Part shown: positions 1-10,808 of the stretch, piece after piece
Layout of the letters: every line of letters begins with the position of its first letter
Position numbering within the stretch: the stretch's first letter is position 1
Assembly: GCA_018806915.1 (NCBI GenBank)
Contig: JAGKQI010000043.1
Coordinates: 1,302,001-1,366,000 of the forward strand
Length of the DNA: 64,000 bases
DNA from: Phytophthora colocasiae
Lineage: Eukaryota; Oomycota; Peronosporomycetes; Peronosporales; Peronosporaceae
Direction: 5' to 3'
Position numbers and translations under genes: made by a program
The notes under the pieces: generated by a model
Told to the model about the DNA's origin: nothing
The model's database searches: none
The model's input: only the letters and a program-made list of their open reading frames with translations

Positions 1-3000
1 TCTTTCAGAGGAACATCCCAGTCCCGTCCTTCATGGGACCGGTACTCGGTCGAAGTTCCTACATTGACGACATTGCTCATGGGGCGCCCACCTGGGATCA
101 ACTTTGTGAAGACCTGAACGCCTTGCTCTTCAGACTCAGATACTGGAACATTTCTGTGAGCCTGCCCAAGAGCGAGTTCGGGAAGCTGACGATTCCTTAT
201 CTGTCGCATAATATCCGTGCTGAAGGACTGAGAGCTACACCGAAGATTGTCAAGGGAGTGGAAGAATTGCCGTTTCCGTCGACACTCAAGGGAGTACAGA
301 GTTTCATGGGAAGTCTGAATTATTACAACAAGTTTATCGAAGACTTACCAGTGATCGCTGCTGTGCTCTACGAGTTGTCTGATGAACAGATTCGTGCTGG
401 TCGAGATTTGGCTCGAGCGAAGGAAGCCTTTGAAATCCTGAAGCGCAAGATTGTCTCGACACCGCTCCTCAGACACCCATATCACACCAGACCGTTCGTT
501 ATTATACCTCATGCGAACCCGTGGGCTGCTTCAGCTGTCTTGGGACAGGAGTACGATGGAGTGATACACCCCGTACGGTTCACTGGACGTGTGCTGAATG
601 AGGCGGAACTCCGGTATCACATCGCAGAGAAAGAGGTCATAGCGATCCTCAGGGTTCTGGAGAACTTTCGGGCTCTGGTAAACACGAGTCCCGTGATCAC
701 GGTGTACACCAGACATTCGGTGTTGAAATGGCTCCTGTCATCCAGTTCGGCTGATGGTCGGAACGTGAAGTGGGGATTAAAGTTGTCACATTGGAACTTG
801 GAGATTCGCAGGATCAAGCGGGATGAAGATGGTCTCCCGGCTATTCTTGGAGCGGGCATCACACCCCGTGAACACCTCGATGAGGTCTCTGAAAACCTCA
901 TCCCCGTCAAGGGGCGAGTCAAACCTCCAGCGCCCATCAGTGTGGAGATGCTAGAGGCCGACTACCGAGGTTGTGTCCTGAGTTTTGATGGTGCCGCCAA
1001 GACGTCCACTCGCCTGGGAAGCTGCGGATGTGTGCTCTGGGAGCTCCCGGGGTGGGACATCCTGGAGGCCCAAGGGTTCGCTCTGAAGGACGTCACTGTA
1101 AATGACTCAGAATACTGTGGTCTGATCAATGGATTGAAGTTGGCTCTGGAACGTGGATCCGAGACTTGGTGGTTGTCGGAGACTCCCGTATTGCTATCCA
1201 GCAGGCCCAAGGTCTGATCAATTGTAATCAGCCGAACCTGCAGCGGAAATTGGCCGAGTTTGAGTCTCTGAAGATCAAGTTCCAGTCTCTGAAGCTAGTG
1301 CACGTGAAGCGTGAGTTCAATCAAGCAGCGGACTATTTGACGTCCAAGACTCTTGCTCTTGGCGAGTCCTGGCAGGTCCAAGACCCTGATGAACTGACTC
1401 ATCTGAAACTGGTGTCCAAGATCCCAGAGAAGTTGATGAAGCCTCCCGAAGGAGTGTCGTCTGAAACTCCGGACGATGTTCACCAGACCTCTGGTGAACA
1501 TGATTGTACACTGGAGATGGATGACCCAGGGCCAGAGTCTGCGCCCCTGCCTCATGCTGCCAAGGTGCTTGTTGCCATCACTCGTGCACGCAATCAGGAA
1601 GAAGCATACCTACCAGGTGACGTGGAGGCTCGTGAACCTATGGGCCCACTGGAGTTTCAGGAAGAACGCTGGCGGAGGATCAAAGTTCACCAGACTCAAG
1701 ATGTTCATCTGGCAGAACTCATCAAGTTCCTTAAGGGTGACGTGGGAGATCTACCACGACCCCGAGTAAGGAAGCTAGCCAGGATTGCCGATGATTTCAT
1801 CTTAGATTCCAGAGACGTTCTGTACCGCCTCAGCCGTGCTACCAGAGAACGTCCGAGGGACATGGTCGATGAACTCAGGCTTGTGGTTCCCAGAGACTTG
1901 CATGCTGATATGCTGCATTATGCTCATGGGGATTACCAGGGTGCTCACCAGGGAATCAAGCGTACGTTCGAGAAGCTTAGCTCCGAGTTCTACTGGATTG
2001 GTATGTACGCTGATGTGGAAAGGTTCGTCAAGGAGTGTATGGACTGTGCTAGCGGCAAGGGGCGTCCCCCGAATCCTGGACCGTCGCCAGGCAACATCGA
2101 GCCTAGTCGACCTTTTGAAGTGGTGTCCATGGATTTCGTGACGCACATGCCAAAGTCCGCCAGAGGCAACACGTTCCTGTTGTTGTTCCAAGACATGTTC
2201 TCAGGCTATGTGATGTGCAAGCCTATGAGTATTACTACGGCTCAGGATGTCGCTGAGGCCTACGAGGAGCGTGTCTTCCGGAATTTCGGAGCTAGTTCCC
2301 TGATACGCCATGATCAAGATCCTCGGTTCATGAGTGAAGTATTCAGGTGTTTCCGGGACCTCCTGGGAAGCAGACAACGAGCAACTCTGGCGTACCGTCC
2401 CCAGGCGAACGGCCAGCAAGAGCGGTTTGTTCAGACGGTCGTACGCGCTATCAAGGCCTACATCGCCGAAGCTGATCAGAGTGACTGGGACGACCACGCC
2501 GAGCGTCTGATGTTCGGATTGAACACTTCCTTTGATGCGACCCGTCTGGAAACACCATTTTTCCTGGTGCATGGATGGGATGCTCACGGGACTGTGTCCG
2601 CGATGCTTGGTCCAAAGCCTTCTGGTGTACAAGAGCGCACTGCTTATGAGTGGCGTCGGAAGATGCAGCGAGATTACAGCTACGCTCAAGCATGTGCTGA
2701 AGAACTTCAGAAGAAGGCCAAGCGGGAGCGTTCTGAAGAACAGACCCGAAAGTGGAAGGAGTTGTCGGAACGTCTGAAGTCCGGATTTGCCGTCGGTGAT
2801 GCCGTGTGGCTATACATCCCCAAGGTACAAACGGGGTTGAGTCGGAAACTCGCACACATGTGGCATGGTCCTTTCCAGATTGAGGAGATGTTGGATGATT
2901 TTCGTGTGAAACTGAAGGTCGAGGACACCGGGTATCGGGTGAACCCTTGGGTTCATATAAGTCGCCTGAAACCGAGAGCCTTGTTTCCCAGAAGACCGAC

Positions 3001-3310
3001 TGTGGAACTCGATGTCCATGAGGATGATGACTTTGATGCAGCGCTGTTACCAGAAGACAGTTGGGAGCCTGACACCGAGAATGATGAATACGAAGTGGAA
3101 AAGATACTAGACACTCGGTGGAGCAAGCGTACCAGGACCTCCAAGAGACTTCGCAAATACCTGGTCAAGTGGAAGGGGTACGACGAGACAGAATGGCTAC
3201 CCTTGTCAAAGCTGAACTGTGGCGCTTTGTTATATGAGTTCAATCAGAGCGCACGAGCGCGAGCACGTTTCCAGGCAATGCAAGCTGGAGACGATCACCC
3301 CAGAGTTTAA
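1..3310 (+). pseudogene. Gypsy pol: RT (partial), dual RNase H, integrase, chromodomain
   Basis: The reading frame enters from outside the window at the end of the RT palm, with the YIDD motif near 60-72. A native RNase H-like stretch follows (about 490-850), where the expected catalytic TDAS-type motif reads HANP. A second RNase H starts near 965 and keeps the acidic set: D in SFDGAAK, E in NDSEY, D in VGDSR, D in NQAAD. A 1-nt deletion near 1165 splits this domain between two frames (33-1217 and 1166-3310). Integrase follows, with an HHCC zinc site (about 1915-2055) and the catalytic D, D and E in VSMDFV, RHDQDP and NGQQERF. A chromodomain (YEVEKIL ... VKWKGYDETEWLP) sits at about 3090-3225. 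Stop at 3308. Identity as retroelement pol is certain; the copy cannot make one polyprotein without frameshifting. Confidence 0.93.
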
Positions 3311-3695
3311 ACTCTAAAACCTATTCTGAAAACTCTGATGAACATCACTGTTCACCAGACGATGTATTTCAGAGATGAGGTGTCTGAGAGACATGTCTTT
3401 CGGAAATGCGATTTCGGGGATACGTGACTCCCAGCGATGGTGGTTGTTATGTGAATTTGTATGGAGATGATTTTGTGGTTGTGTGTGTATGATGGAATTT
3501 TACGAAGTGGATTATGATGATGCTATGAGAAGAGGATTATTGAACGACATGTGAGGATGTTAAAGGAGAAGGTCGTCGGGGAACTATATTTAGAATTGTT
3601 ACTACGCTACGATATGCAGACGACTAAGTTGTTCTGGAAGAAGAAGTGTAGTTCCCCGGAGATGTCGTGAAGAGTACACCAGGCTTCTGGCGTAC
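3311..3695. other. Noncoding spacer between pol and antisense ORF
   Basis: No supported gene. The stretch is rich in AT and GTG/ATG-like short words and lies between the tail ends of two convergent reading frames (pol on + and the antisense ORF on -), so it would hold the 3' ends of both transcripts. The motif TTCACCAGAC, recurrent in this element, occurs at 3351-3360. Confidence 0.5.
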
Positions 3696-6600
3696 TTACT
3701 TCAGAGAGACAGGATTTTCGGCGCGTTCAGCGGGCGTCAGAGCTTGTTTCCGGAGATCGGATGGCACGAATTCCATCCAGTCCTTGTCGGAAGACGCTGT
3801 GGCCCACTGCGTGCGCGCTGGTTCGGCTGCGTCGATAGCCTCAAGCTGCTTGCGCAAGCTCAGGCACTTGGGACCTCCGATCTCCCGTGCACGTGGGTCT
3901 TGCCAGATCCATGGGCAATATTTGTCCGGGATCTTCCAGATGCCAGGTTCAAACATGAGCGTCTCTAGGAAATCCTTGTGCTTCAGAATCTTGGACACAG
4001 CCCCTCGGTATTGGCGCAGTAGAGATGCACGTCGGAGCCCACGTTCCTTGTGCTGTTCACCGGACAGCAAGTCATCATCGGGATCCATGATCACCCAGTG
4101 AGTACGTTCCCACAGCGCTTGAGCGTGCTTGCGCATGAGAGATGCGAGTTCTTCAATGTCCGCCTGAACCAAGGGACAGAGGTCTTCACGCCTGTGAAAA
4201 TATAACTCGGTCCGGCGGTTCTGGTACATGACCTCCCAGGGAGCTGGCACTTCGTCCAGCAAAGCCTGGTACTTCTTGGAGTTCCAGCGTTTCTTGAGGC
4301 GTGCCAGACTGTGTCTGTGGGGCTCGAAGTCTGGGAACCCTGGAGTCTGCCCGATGGACGTCTTGGTATCACTTGTCGGCTGGACCGGAATGCCGTAGTA
4401 CAGCCACGAAGAACAATGTGTGTCCGGGGCCTCGATTGTCAGCAGCTCCTTCGGTGTCAGCGACTTGTACGACTTGGACACCAGACTTGACTTCCGGAGT
4501 TTACCAGAAGGTCGCTTGCCCGAAGAACTCTTAGGCGACTTGGAGTCTTGAGGCTTCTTGTCCTTGGAACTTGACTTGGGCGAACCACCGGACTTCTTGC
4601 TCTTGGGACTTGACGTGGAAGTGCCACCGGACTTTTGACTGCCTGACTTGGATCGGGATGCTTCGTGCACACTATCCCGCTTGGACTTCTTGGTGGGGAT
4701 TATCGGACCCGAGTCATCTGAATCGCTGGACTCGTAGTCCCGTGGACGCTTGTTACCGGCGTGCGAATGATCATCAGACTCATCATCGTCAGAGTCATCG
4801 CTGTTGCCGCTCGACTTTTCGTCGTCAGAGCCACTGTCGCTAGACGCAGACTCTTGTTCACCAGACTCCTTGAAGTCCGGGTCCTTCTGAGGGTCATCCT
4901 CTGTGGACTCAGGTTCACTGATGGGATACGGGACGTGAGCGTCCAGTGCTTCCCAGACCGGTGGCTCCACATCGTTCTTCTGAAGCCGGCGCAGTTCCTC
5001 CTCAGCCATCTTGTAGTACGTCTCTGGGACGTACGAGGCCCACGGGGTCTGATTTAGTTTGCGCCAGTACATCATGCTCACCAGCATTTGTACCAAGGGG
5101 CGCCCCGTGAACAGGCTGTGGGCGGGCTTGTCCGTGCGAAGCCACTTCATTGCAGTCTCGTAAGCAATGCCCGCGAGCAGAGCCAAGCGCAAGTCCGGAC
5201 GAACTTCCTCCCAGACGACTCCAGGTGGCAACGTGGTGTGGACCGCGTCCTTGGACACCGGAGACTTGGCGTTCGCCGGACGCACCGAATCGATGCCAGG
5301 CGTGTAATTCTTGGGGCGATCCTGAGGAACACGAACCCGATGTTTCCCAGACGGCCGGTTAGGCTTGAGTGGTGGAGAACCGGAAGATTTAGGTGACCTG
5401 GTGGGAGACCCAGACTTGTTCACCGGGCGAGTGTCTGACTTCTCGGAGCTGCCAGCATGCTCACCGGAGACCGTCACAGCACTACCAGCACCCGTTAGAT
5501 CCAGCACTTTGGCCGACTTCTTGGCCCCCGCAGCTTGGTTGAAGCGAACTTTCGCCAGACGCTTGGAGAAGTCAGGAATTTCCGCCTTGCGCTGATCCAT
5601 CGCGGTCACGTTGATAATGGTGTCCCAGTCTCCTGGAGGTGCCTTGCCTTCTTGGAAGTTCACCAGAAGCTCTCGTAGACGTACCCAGCTGCCGTTCAAC
5701 TCCCCGTGTTCAAATAGGTACTCCAGAAAACCCCAGGAGTCTGTGGCTGTGGTCGTGGGGCGAGCCTTCAGCAACCGGACTTCCGCTTGAGAGTCTGCCA
5801 GGCGTTCCTCTAAGGCCGCTTTCTCGGACTCCAGAGCATCTATCTGGTCCTGATAATGGGCCGCGAGGCTCTTGGACTCTGCATTCAGCCGATCTTCGAC
5901 CTCACCAGCAGTACGCCGGGCGTCCAGCACTTCATGACGCCAATACTGGCAGTTGAAAACCCACTGACGCTTGAGATCCTCGGACTCGTTCTGGATAGCG
6001 GCCGTGTCCACCAGAGATGCACCGCCCTGGGACTCTACTTGGAGTCGAAGCCGACGGTGAGCGCCAGCCATCTGCTTCAGGTAACCCGACGTCTTGTACA
6101 CCCGCTCGGCGAGGCGCTGATGAGGGAGGTGCAGGAGGATTGCCGCCAACTCCCGGAGGACGTCAACGGATCATATGTGTGCCTCAAGACTCATGAGGTT
6201 ACGACTGTCCACATGAGGAACGAGCATCTGACCTTCAGTGAAGTCAGGAATCACGCGTTCAAGCTCTGAGATGTCGGCCGGCGTAAATCCCTCGAGGCCC
6301 ACCAGAACGCCCGGCCCCCCGTATATATTCGCTATGTGGTTGCCCACACGAAAGTCTTCAGCGAGCGCCGGAACGCCAACCAAGAATGGCTGTCCTTCAG
6401 GCGTTGGCTCGGGTTTCATCCAGTTGGAAGGGGCGTCAGCAGTCATGTCGCCCAACAGTTGCTGCCCAGGCGCAAACAAGCTATCCACCTCAGTAGTGGA
6501 AAGGATGTGCGGTCCTCTAGGGAATAGAGTTGAGACGCCAGGAGAAGGATTCGTGGAGGCAGAAGCCGTAGACGTGTCAGGCACGATCGTGCTATTATCG

Positions 6601-6983
6601 CTGTCAGCAGCATCGACGCCCTGCTTCGGAGCGGCGGACGCGCTCGACTGTGAGGCTGGGGCGCTTGAGCTGCCACCAGGTGATGAGGGAGCACCGTCAC
6701 CACCACCTCGCGACGCTACGGATGCCGAAGCAGGCCCAGTGCCCGAGGCGTCGTCAGTAGTAGAAGCCGATGGGGAGCCCATAGTTGCTGGATCTTCTTT
6801 TGACTTGTGTGTCAGAAAAGAAATCGGGATGTGGCCGTTTGTGGGATACGACAGTTGGCTATTTCTGAGTCTGATGGAATCAGACTGAGCGACAGGACAC
6901 CAGAGACTCTGAAATCCCGGAAGTTTTGAGAGCGTCACAGCTACACTATGTTCACGGGACCTCTGACGTACTGGCCTGGCCAT
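3696..6983 (-). pseudogene. Antisense accessory ORF of the Gypsy element (one in-frame stop)
   Basis: Two long minus-strand frames, 6983-6171 (270 aa) and 6149-3696 (817 aa with a TTG start), lie in the same reading frame and are separated by a single TGA at 6173-6171 plus seven sense codons. They are best read as one protein of about 1,095 residues. The N-terminal third is Ser/Ala/Gly-rich (a second possible ATG at 6782). After the stop comes a heptad-like stretch predicted as coiled coil (about 5980-5750), a W-rich globular part, an acidic Ser/Asp tract with an NLS-like KKSKR, a Lys/Ser/Pro basic tract (about 4680-4490) and a W-rich C-terminal region. No family is recognised; it does not resemble pol, and no zinc knuckle is seen, so calling it Gag would be a guess. 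Plant Gypsy elements such as Grande and Retand are known to carry antisense ORFs in this same position. Confidence 0.7.
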
Positions 6984-8099
6984 GATGCTCAGTTTGGAGA
7001 AAAGTTCCGCACTGACGAATTATGACCAGGAGGGGCGGTTGGCACGTTGCTAATTTCGATTTTTCGAGTGGATATGGACGTTACGCTATGATGTGATTGG
7101 ATGTATACTGGGTTGTGGGAGAAAGGGAGATGTGGGACGAGGTTATGTCCCGTGTGACAATATGATGGGTCTGTGGAAGAAAACTGCCATATATATTAAC
7201 CTTCACCTGTACTGCAAAGGGGCCCAAGAGATCAGAAGTGTTCCTCGGAAAAGTGCACAAAACTCCGAGAGACAATAGCACTCAGTCTGATCACCGGACT
7301 TTCCCCGACGATGAGTGCCTAAAGGTTGGCAGAAAGTCTCTCAGAAGAATGTATCTCTGAGAGACCTCATCCCGTTGCCGTCCTGTGTGACGATGATGGT
7401 TCAAGGAATACAGTTATACCCACAAGATACCAAGTATCGCGCACCGGACGTAGCGCACCCCGCGCATATCCCAACTGGACTTCGTGCGTTGTAGCATACG
7501 TGCTCCGCACCCTGAAAACACTCATGGATTTCTGGTATCACGCATGGAAACTCTGATACCACACCATGAAGTCTGACGTACATGAGTCCGACGTACATGA
7601 AGTCCGACGTACATGAGTCTGACGAACATGATTCTGGTAAACAAGTCTGATGTGTCCGGCTTATATAAGCAATATTCCAGACATTGCCAGTTTCCGATGA
7701 ACAGACTCCGACGTACAAGACTCCGATGATCAGACCCAAGTGTCACGACTCTGGTATTACAACTCTGATGTACATGATTCCGGAGTACATGGTTCCGATG
7801 AACATGTCTCCGACGTACATGATTCCAGACCCTGATGAACAGGAAGCCAGACTCTGACACTCTGAAGTCCACCCCATACTGAAATCAAGTGTACCCAACA
7901 CGACCTCACGCAATCAAGTGAAACGCAACCTGCTCATCCCTGTAATGACATCATTAAGTGTCGACTCGACAAGATCTGCAGCATCGACTACCATAGTGAG
8001 CCCAAGTGAAAGTTCCTGAGTTATACTGAGACCAAGTGTATATGAGAATATGGAAGACAGGAGACAGAGAGATACGAGATAGATAACCAGAGTTCAATT
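6984..8099. other. Noncoding 3' region of the Gypsy element
   Basis: No credible gene; the short frames here are interrupted and repetitive. The first part would be the promoter and leader of the antisense frame. A TATA-like tatatattaa sits near 7190. The second part contains a degenerate short tandem repeat, listed separately. A purine-rich run at about 8055-8080 could act as the polypurine tract before the LTR. Confidence 0.45.
7565..7870 (+). repeat. Degenerate ~15-16 bp tandem repeat, unit like TCCGACGTACATGAG
   Basis: Near-perfect units occur at about 7568-7640 (gacgtacatgag, gacgtacatgaag, gacgtacatgag, gacgaacatgat). Looser copies follow to about 7870 (gacgtacaag, gatgtacatgat, gagtacatgg, gatgaacatg, gacgtacatgat), most of them preceded by ctc, ttc or gtc. 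A short AT-rich gap near 7655-7700 separates the tight and loose arrays. Confidence 0.7.
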
Positions 8100-8782
8100 T
8101 GCGTTATAACCCCAAAGTCGATTCGTCGGTTCATTGGAAAGTGTAAGGCCACGACAAAGCTTTGAGTCGTGTGATCTCTCACCTATCAAGCCCCGTTAGG
8201 TGGAGATCAGCGTAACGTAGAGACCTGAGAGGACCCACCTATTCCACTTCCTAGTTGGGTCGTTTGTCTTGTCTCTAGCGGTAGCCCATTTCATATTGCA
8301 TGTTTGGACAGGTTTTGGGAGCTAGACAGTCGCTCTCAAGACACTCGGTAGACTGTTATATAACTGATAGTGTATTGGTTTATTTTCCCTCTATATATTA
8401 GAGGGTGGTGCGCGAAAGTTACGGGAATACCAGACAGACCAGGTGTCTGGTGAACATTTCCCTAGTTGACCTGGAGAACTAGCCCACTGCTCAAGGGCCA
8501 GGAAAGAATAAGAGCAGCTACATATTTGTATATCGGAACTCTATATTGCGGTTATCTCGGAAGTCTAACTACTGGACTTCCCATTGTATTAATCTCTCTT
8601 TTGCCTTCAGAAATCTCTGGTGTACACAAGTGTTCACCGGAAACTCTCAAGCGCTCCTGTGAGGACCAGAAGGACATCCGACGGTCTACGCAAGGAACCC
8701 TCACTCTCATCAACACTCTCACGACCCCGGCGAGGGTCTCATTACCAAGACAACGAACCTACGAGGACAGCACAAGGTAACA
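8100..8782 (+). repeat. Probable 3' LTR of the Gypsy element
   Basis: The stretch holds a TATA-like TATATATTA at 8393-8400 followed 30 bp later by a perfect 7-bp hairpin (CCAGACA at 8430-8436, TGTCTGG at 8444-8450), and it ends near a terminal ACA at 8780-8782. Its position, downstream of the chromodomain and a purine-rich tract, fits an LTR. The boundaries are soft because the partner LTR is outside the window. A TGGTATCA (complementary to a tRNA 3' end, as in many primer-binding sites) lies just beyond, at 8807-8814. Confidence 0.5.
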
Positions 8783-9490
8783 CACGCCCACCTTGCTGTG
8801 CGACTCTGGTATCACTACCGGTAGTCACACTTCCAGGTTCACTGTACGCCCCCGCACCGCGGTAAAAGTTGCACCGACTTCGCGACAGTTACTGAAGGAC
8901 TCGAAGATGTCTCCCTCACCCCACGTCCAACGCCACCAACACGCCGTCCTGGATCGACAGGTCTGCGACTATCGCGTTCAGCATCAAACGACCTTCCTTA
9001 AACCCAAAACCGTTCCGGTTTAGTCCGCAGCCACGACGAGATCGAAGCTGAAAAGTATCCGGAGCTCATCTCCCACTCGAACCGTCTTGGAGGTGCTGAT
9101 CTCACTGCCTTCCGTGGCTCGGTCGGCCCCAAGAGGGCCCGGGTGACGACGATCAAGAGATACAAAAAGCCAGCTTCGCCAAAGTCAAGCGTACCCGTGC
9201 GACGAAAGCTACCAACGCACTGAAGTTTAATCTGAAAGGACTTGAGAGCGCGGCTAGTACAACCGCGGTAGCTTCATTGAAGCCTCTTACGCGAAGAGAA
9301 CGAGCGCAAGGCAGAGTCACGCCGCGATGAGGAGGAGTAACGCCGTCGTGACGAGAAAGCCGAGACCAAGGAGCGTCGCCGTATCGAGAAACAAGAAGTG
9401 AAGATCGCGTTCGTCGTGACCGAGAGGAAGCTGGTGCCCGCACTCAAGAGACGATCATGTGGATCAACGCGTTGACGAAGAAGGATTGAG
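8783..9490 (+). pseudogene. Decayed internal region of a retroelement (gag-like remnant)
   Basis: Downstream of the LTR and the PBS-like TGGTATCA come several short open stretches in shifting frames. One near 9030-9175 reads as a hydrophilic gag-like segment (contains SHDEIEAEKYPELIS), and another near 9320-9490 is an Arg/Glu-rich coiled-coil tail ending in a TGA near 9487. Stops and frameshifts interrupt both. The layout LTR-PBS-gag suggests a second copy sharing the LTR with the first element. The family of the remnant is not certain. Confidence 0.45.
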
Positions 9491-9577
9491 ACGGAGCCGA
9501 TGAGCTGGAAGCCAAACGAGGTCCATCATTTGAAGTATCTCTCCACTTAACCTCGAAAATAAACAAACCTTTTCACG

Positions 9578-10808
9578 TCAGTAGTAGTCTTCCGTGTCCT
9601 CTATGAACGTAGTACGGATTTGGGAAATGCCAACAGTTCGAACCCGATAATTTGCCATGCGAAACAAATTGGTGATTCTCATTCCGCGAATCTCGGGGTC
9701 ATACGGCAAAGGAAGGTTAACGCGACTGTACTCCTTCTGGATGCTCCCCATCCTCCACTCAGCCGCCTGCCGGATCGATGTGATGGCATTATGGATCGTC
9801 CTGGCAGAGCTCCGTAGTGAAGGTCGCAGGCGCCCGAGTTCTCCGTCCTTAAGGGGCGTCAGGATGCATCCTGTCATCAAAGCTCCGCATGGAAACGCTT
9901 AGTCCGACACGACGTTCATACGAGAGTCTGGGCAACACGTTGGATCCAGCAGTTTGTTTCGGAAGCCGAGTGAGGTGTCGGAGTCATTCCACGACCCAGG
10001 GCAATTGGGCTTGCGCCAATTAATGCAGCCGTCGGCCGCGAAGCAAATATTGTCCCGGTGACGAGTACCGTGTGAAGCCAGCCGTTGTACATCGCGTTCT
10101 GGAGGTCACTGTTTGACGACTGCTGCACCTACGGAACGTTAGACAACGATGTTAGTCTGTTGACACGTTTCCCAGTATTGTTTGAGCGTTTCCGAAAGTT
10201 CTTTTCGTCGATAAACCTAAATGTGTACTTTAGAAGAGGTTCTCTGGTTTCTACCAGCCTCGACAGCTCGACTTGGCTGTCAGGTGACGGCCATGAGATC
10301 CGTGCAGGTGCATAGCCCGTTAAAGCCGAGGACAGGGCTAACTCAGCCCGAAGTAGAGTTCGCGAAAGCGTGCTTGGAGGGACGCCGAACAGCACAGCGT
10401 GCTTTGCTTCATGGAGCCCACGTAAAAACTCAAAACCAGACCTAGGATCTGGTGGTGGTATCGACGTTTGAGTGGTCGACCTCGGACCACGTTGTTCGGG
10501 ATAGAATAGAACCTTCTGAAGCGATATAGGAGGTCTTCCAACGCCGTTCTGTAATGCGCAGCGACATTAGATAATGCATGTTAGTTTACCACAAGCAGCA
10601 GACGCTCACCGTGTCAAACTGGTAGTGTTTAAAACGTTTTTGTCGTTGCCGTATCGGTACAAGACCATCCAGGCAGACTGCCTCGACGGGTCAAGGCAAT
10701 CGGCTGTCAGGTAGTGCCGGATCCTCATGGCGATCTTCCACTCCTCTGCCATCAGTACCTCAAGGACCACCCGCCTTACCTCACGCAGCTCTTCTCCTGT
10801 AGGAGGAA
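9578..10808 (-). pseudogene. PIF/Harbinger-type DDE transposase pseudogene
   Basis: Read on the minus strand across several frames, about 400 codons match the layout of Harbinger (DDE_Tnp_4) transposases common in Phytophthora. The N-terminal part is at 10808-10605 (ending LNTTSLTR), then a conserved middle (RYHHQILGLVL, VPPSTLSRT, ARISWPSP), a catalytic Asp in FIDEKNF, a stretch with VTGTI, the second catalytic Asp in NVVSD near 9905, and the C-terminus LPYDPEIRG ... NYRVRTVG ending at 9578. Frameshifts separate the pieces. A TAA falls directly after the NVVSD aspartate, so the copy is inactive. Terminal repeats and target duplication were not found. Confidence 0.82.

Larger units (their letters stand above)
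1..8782 (+). mobile_element. Ty3/Gypsy LTR retrotransposon, Chronos-like, 5' end outside window
   Basis: The order seen is reverse transcriptase, RNase H, a second RNase H, integrase and chromodomain (1-3310), then about 385 bp without a gene, a long antisense reading frame (3696-6983), a noncoding zone with degenerate short tandem repeats (7565-7870) and an LTR-like segment (about 8100-8782). A chromodomain plus an extra plant/archaeal-type RNase H is the architecture described for the oomycete Chronos group of Ty3/Gypsy elements; the assignment is by architecture only. The copy is dead: pol is frameshifted and the antisense frame holds a stop. The 5' LTR, gag and protease would lie left of the window. 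Confidence 0.8.

Noticed and set aside
6171..6173. TGA in the antisense ORF as a selenocysteine codon, given eEFSec in the window
   Set aside because: The frame belongs to a retroelement, no SECIS-like stem is evident, and a single C-to-T change of an Arg codon explains it better.
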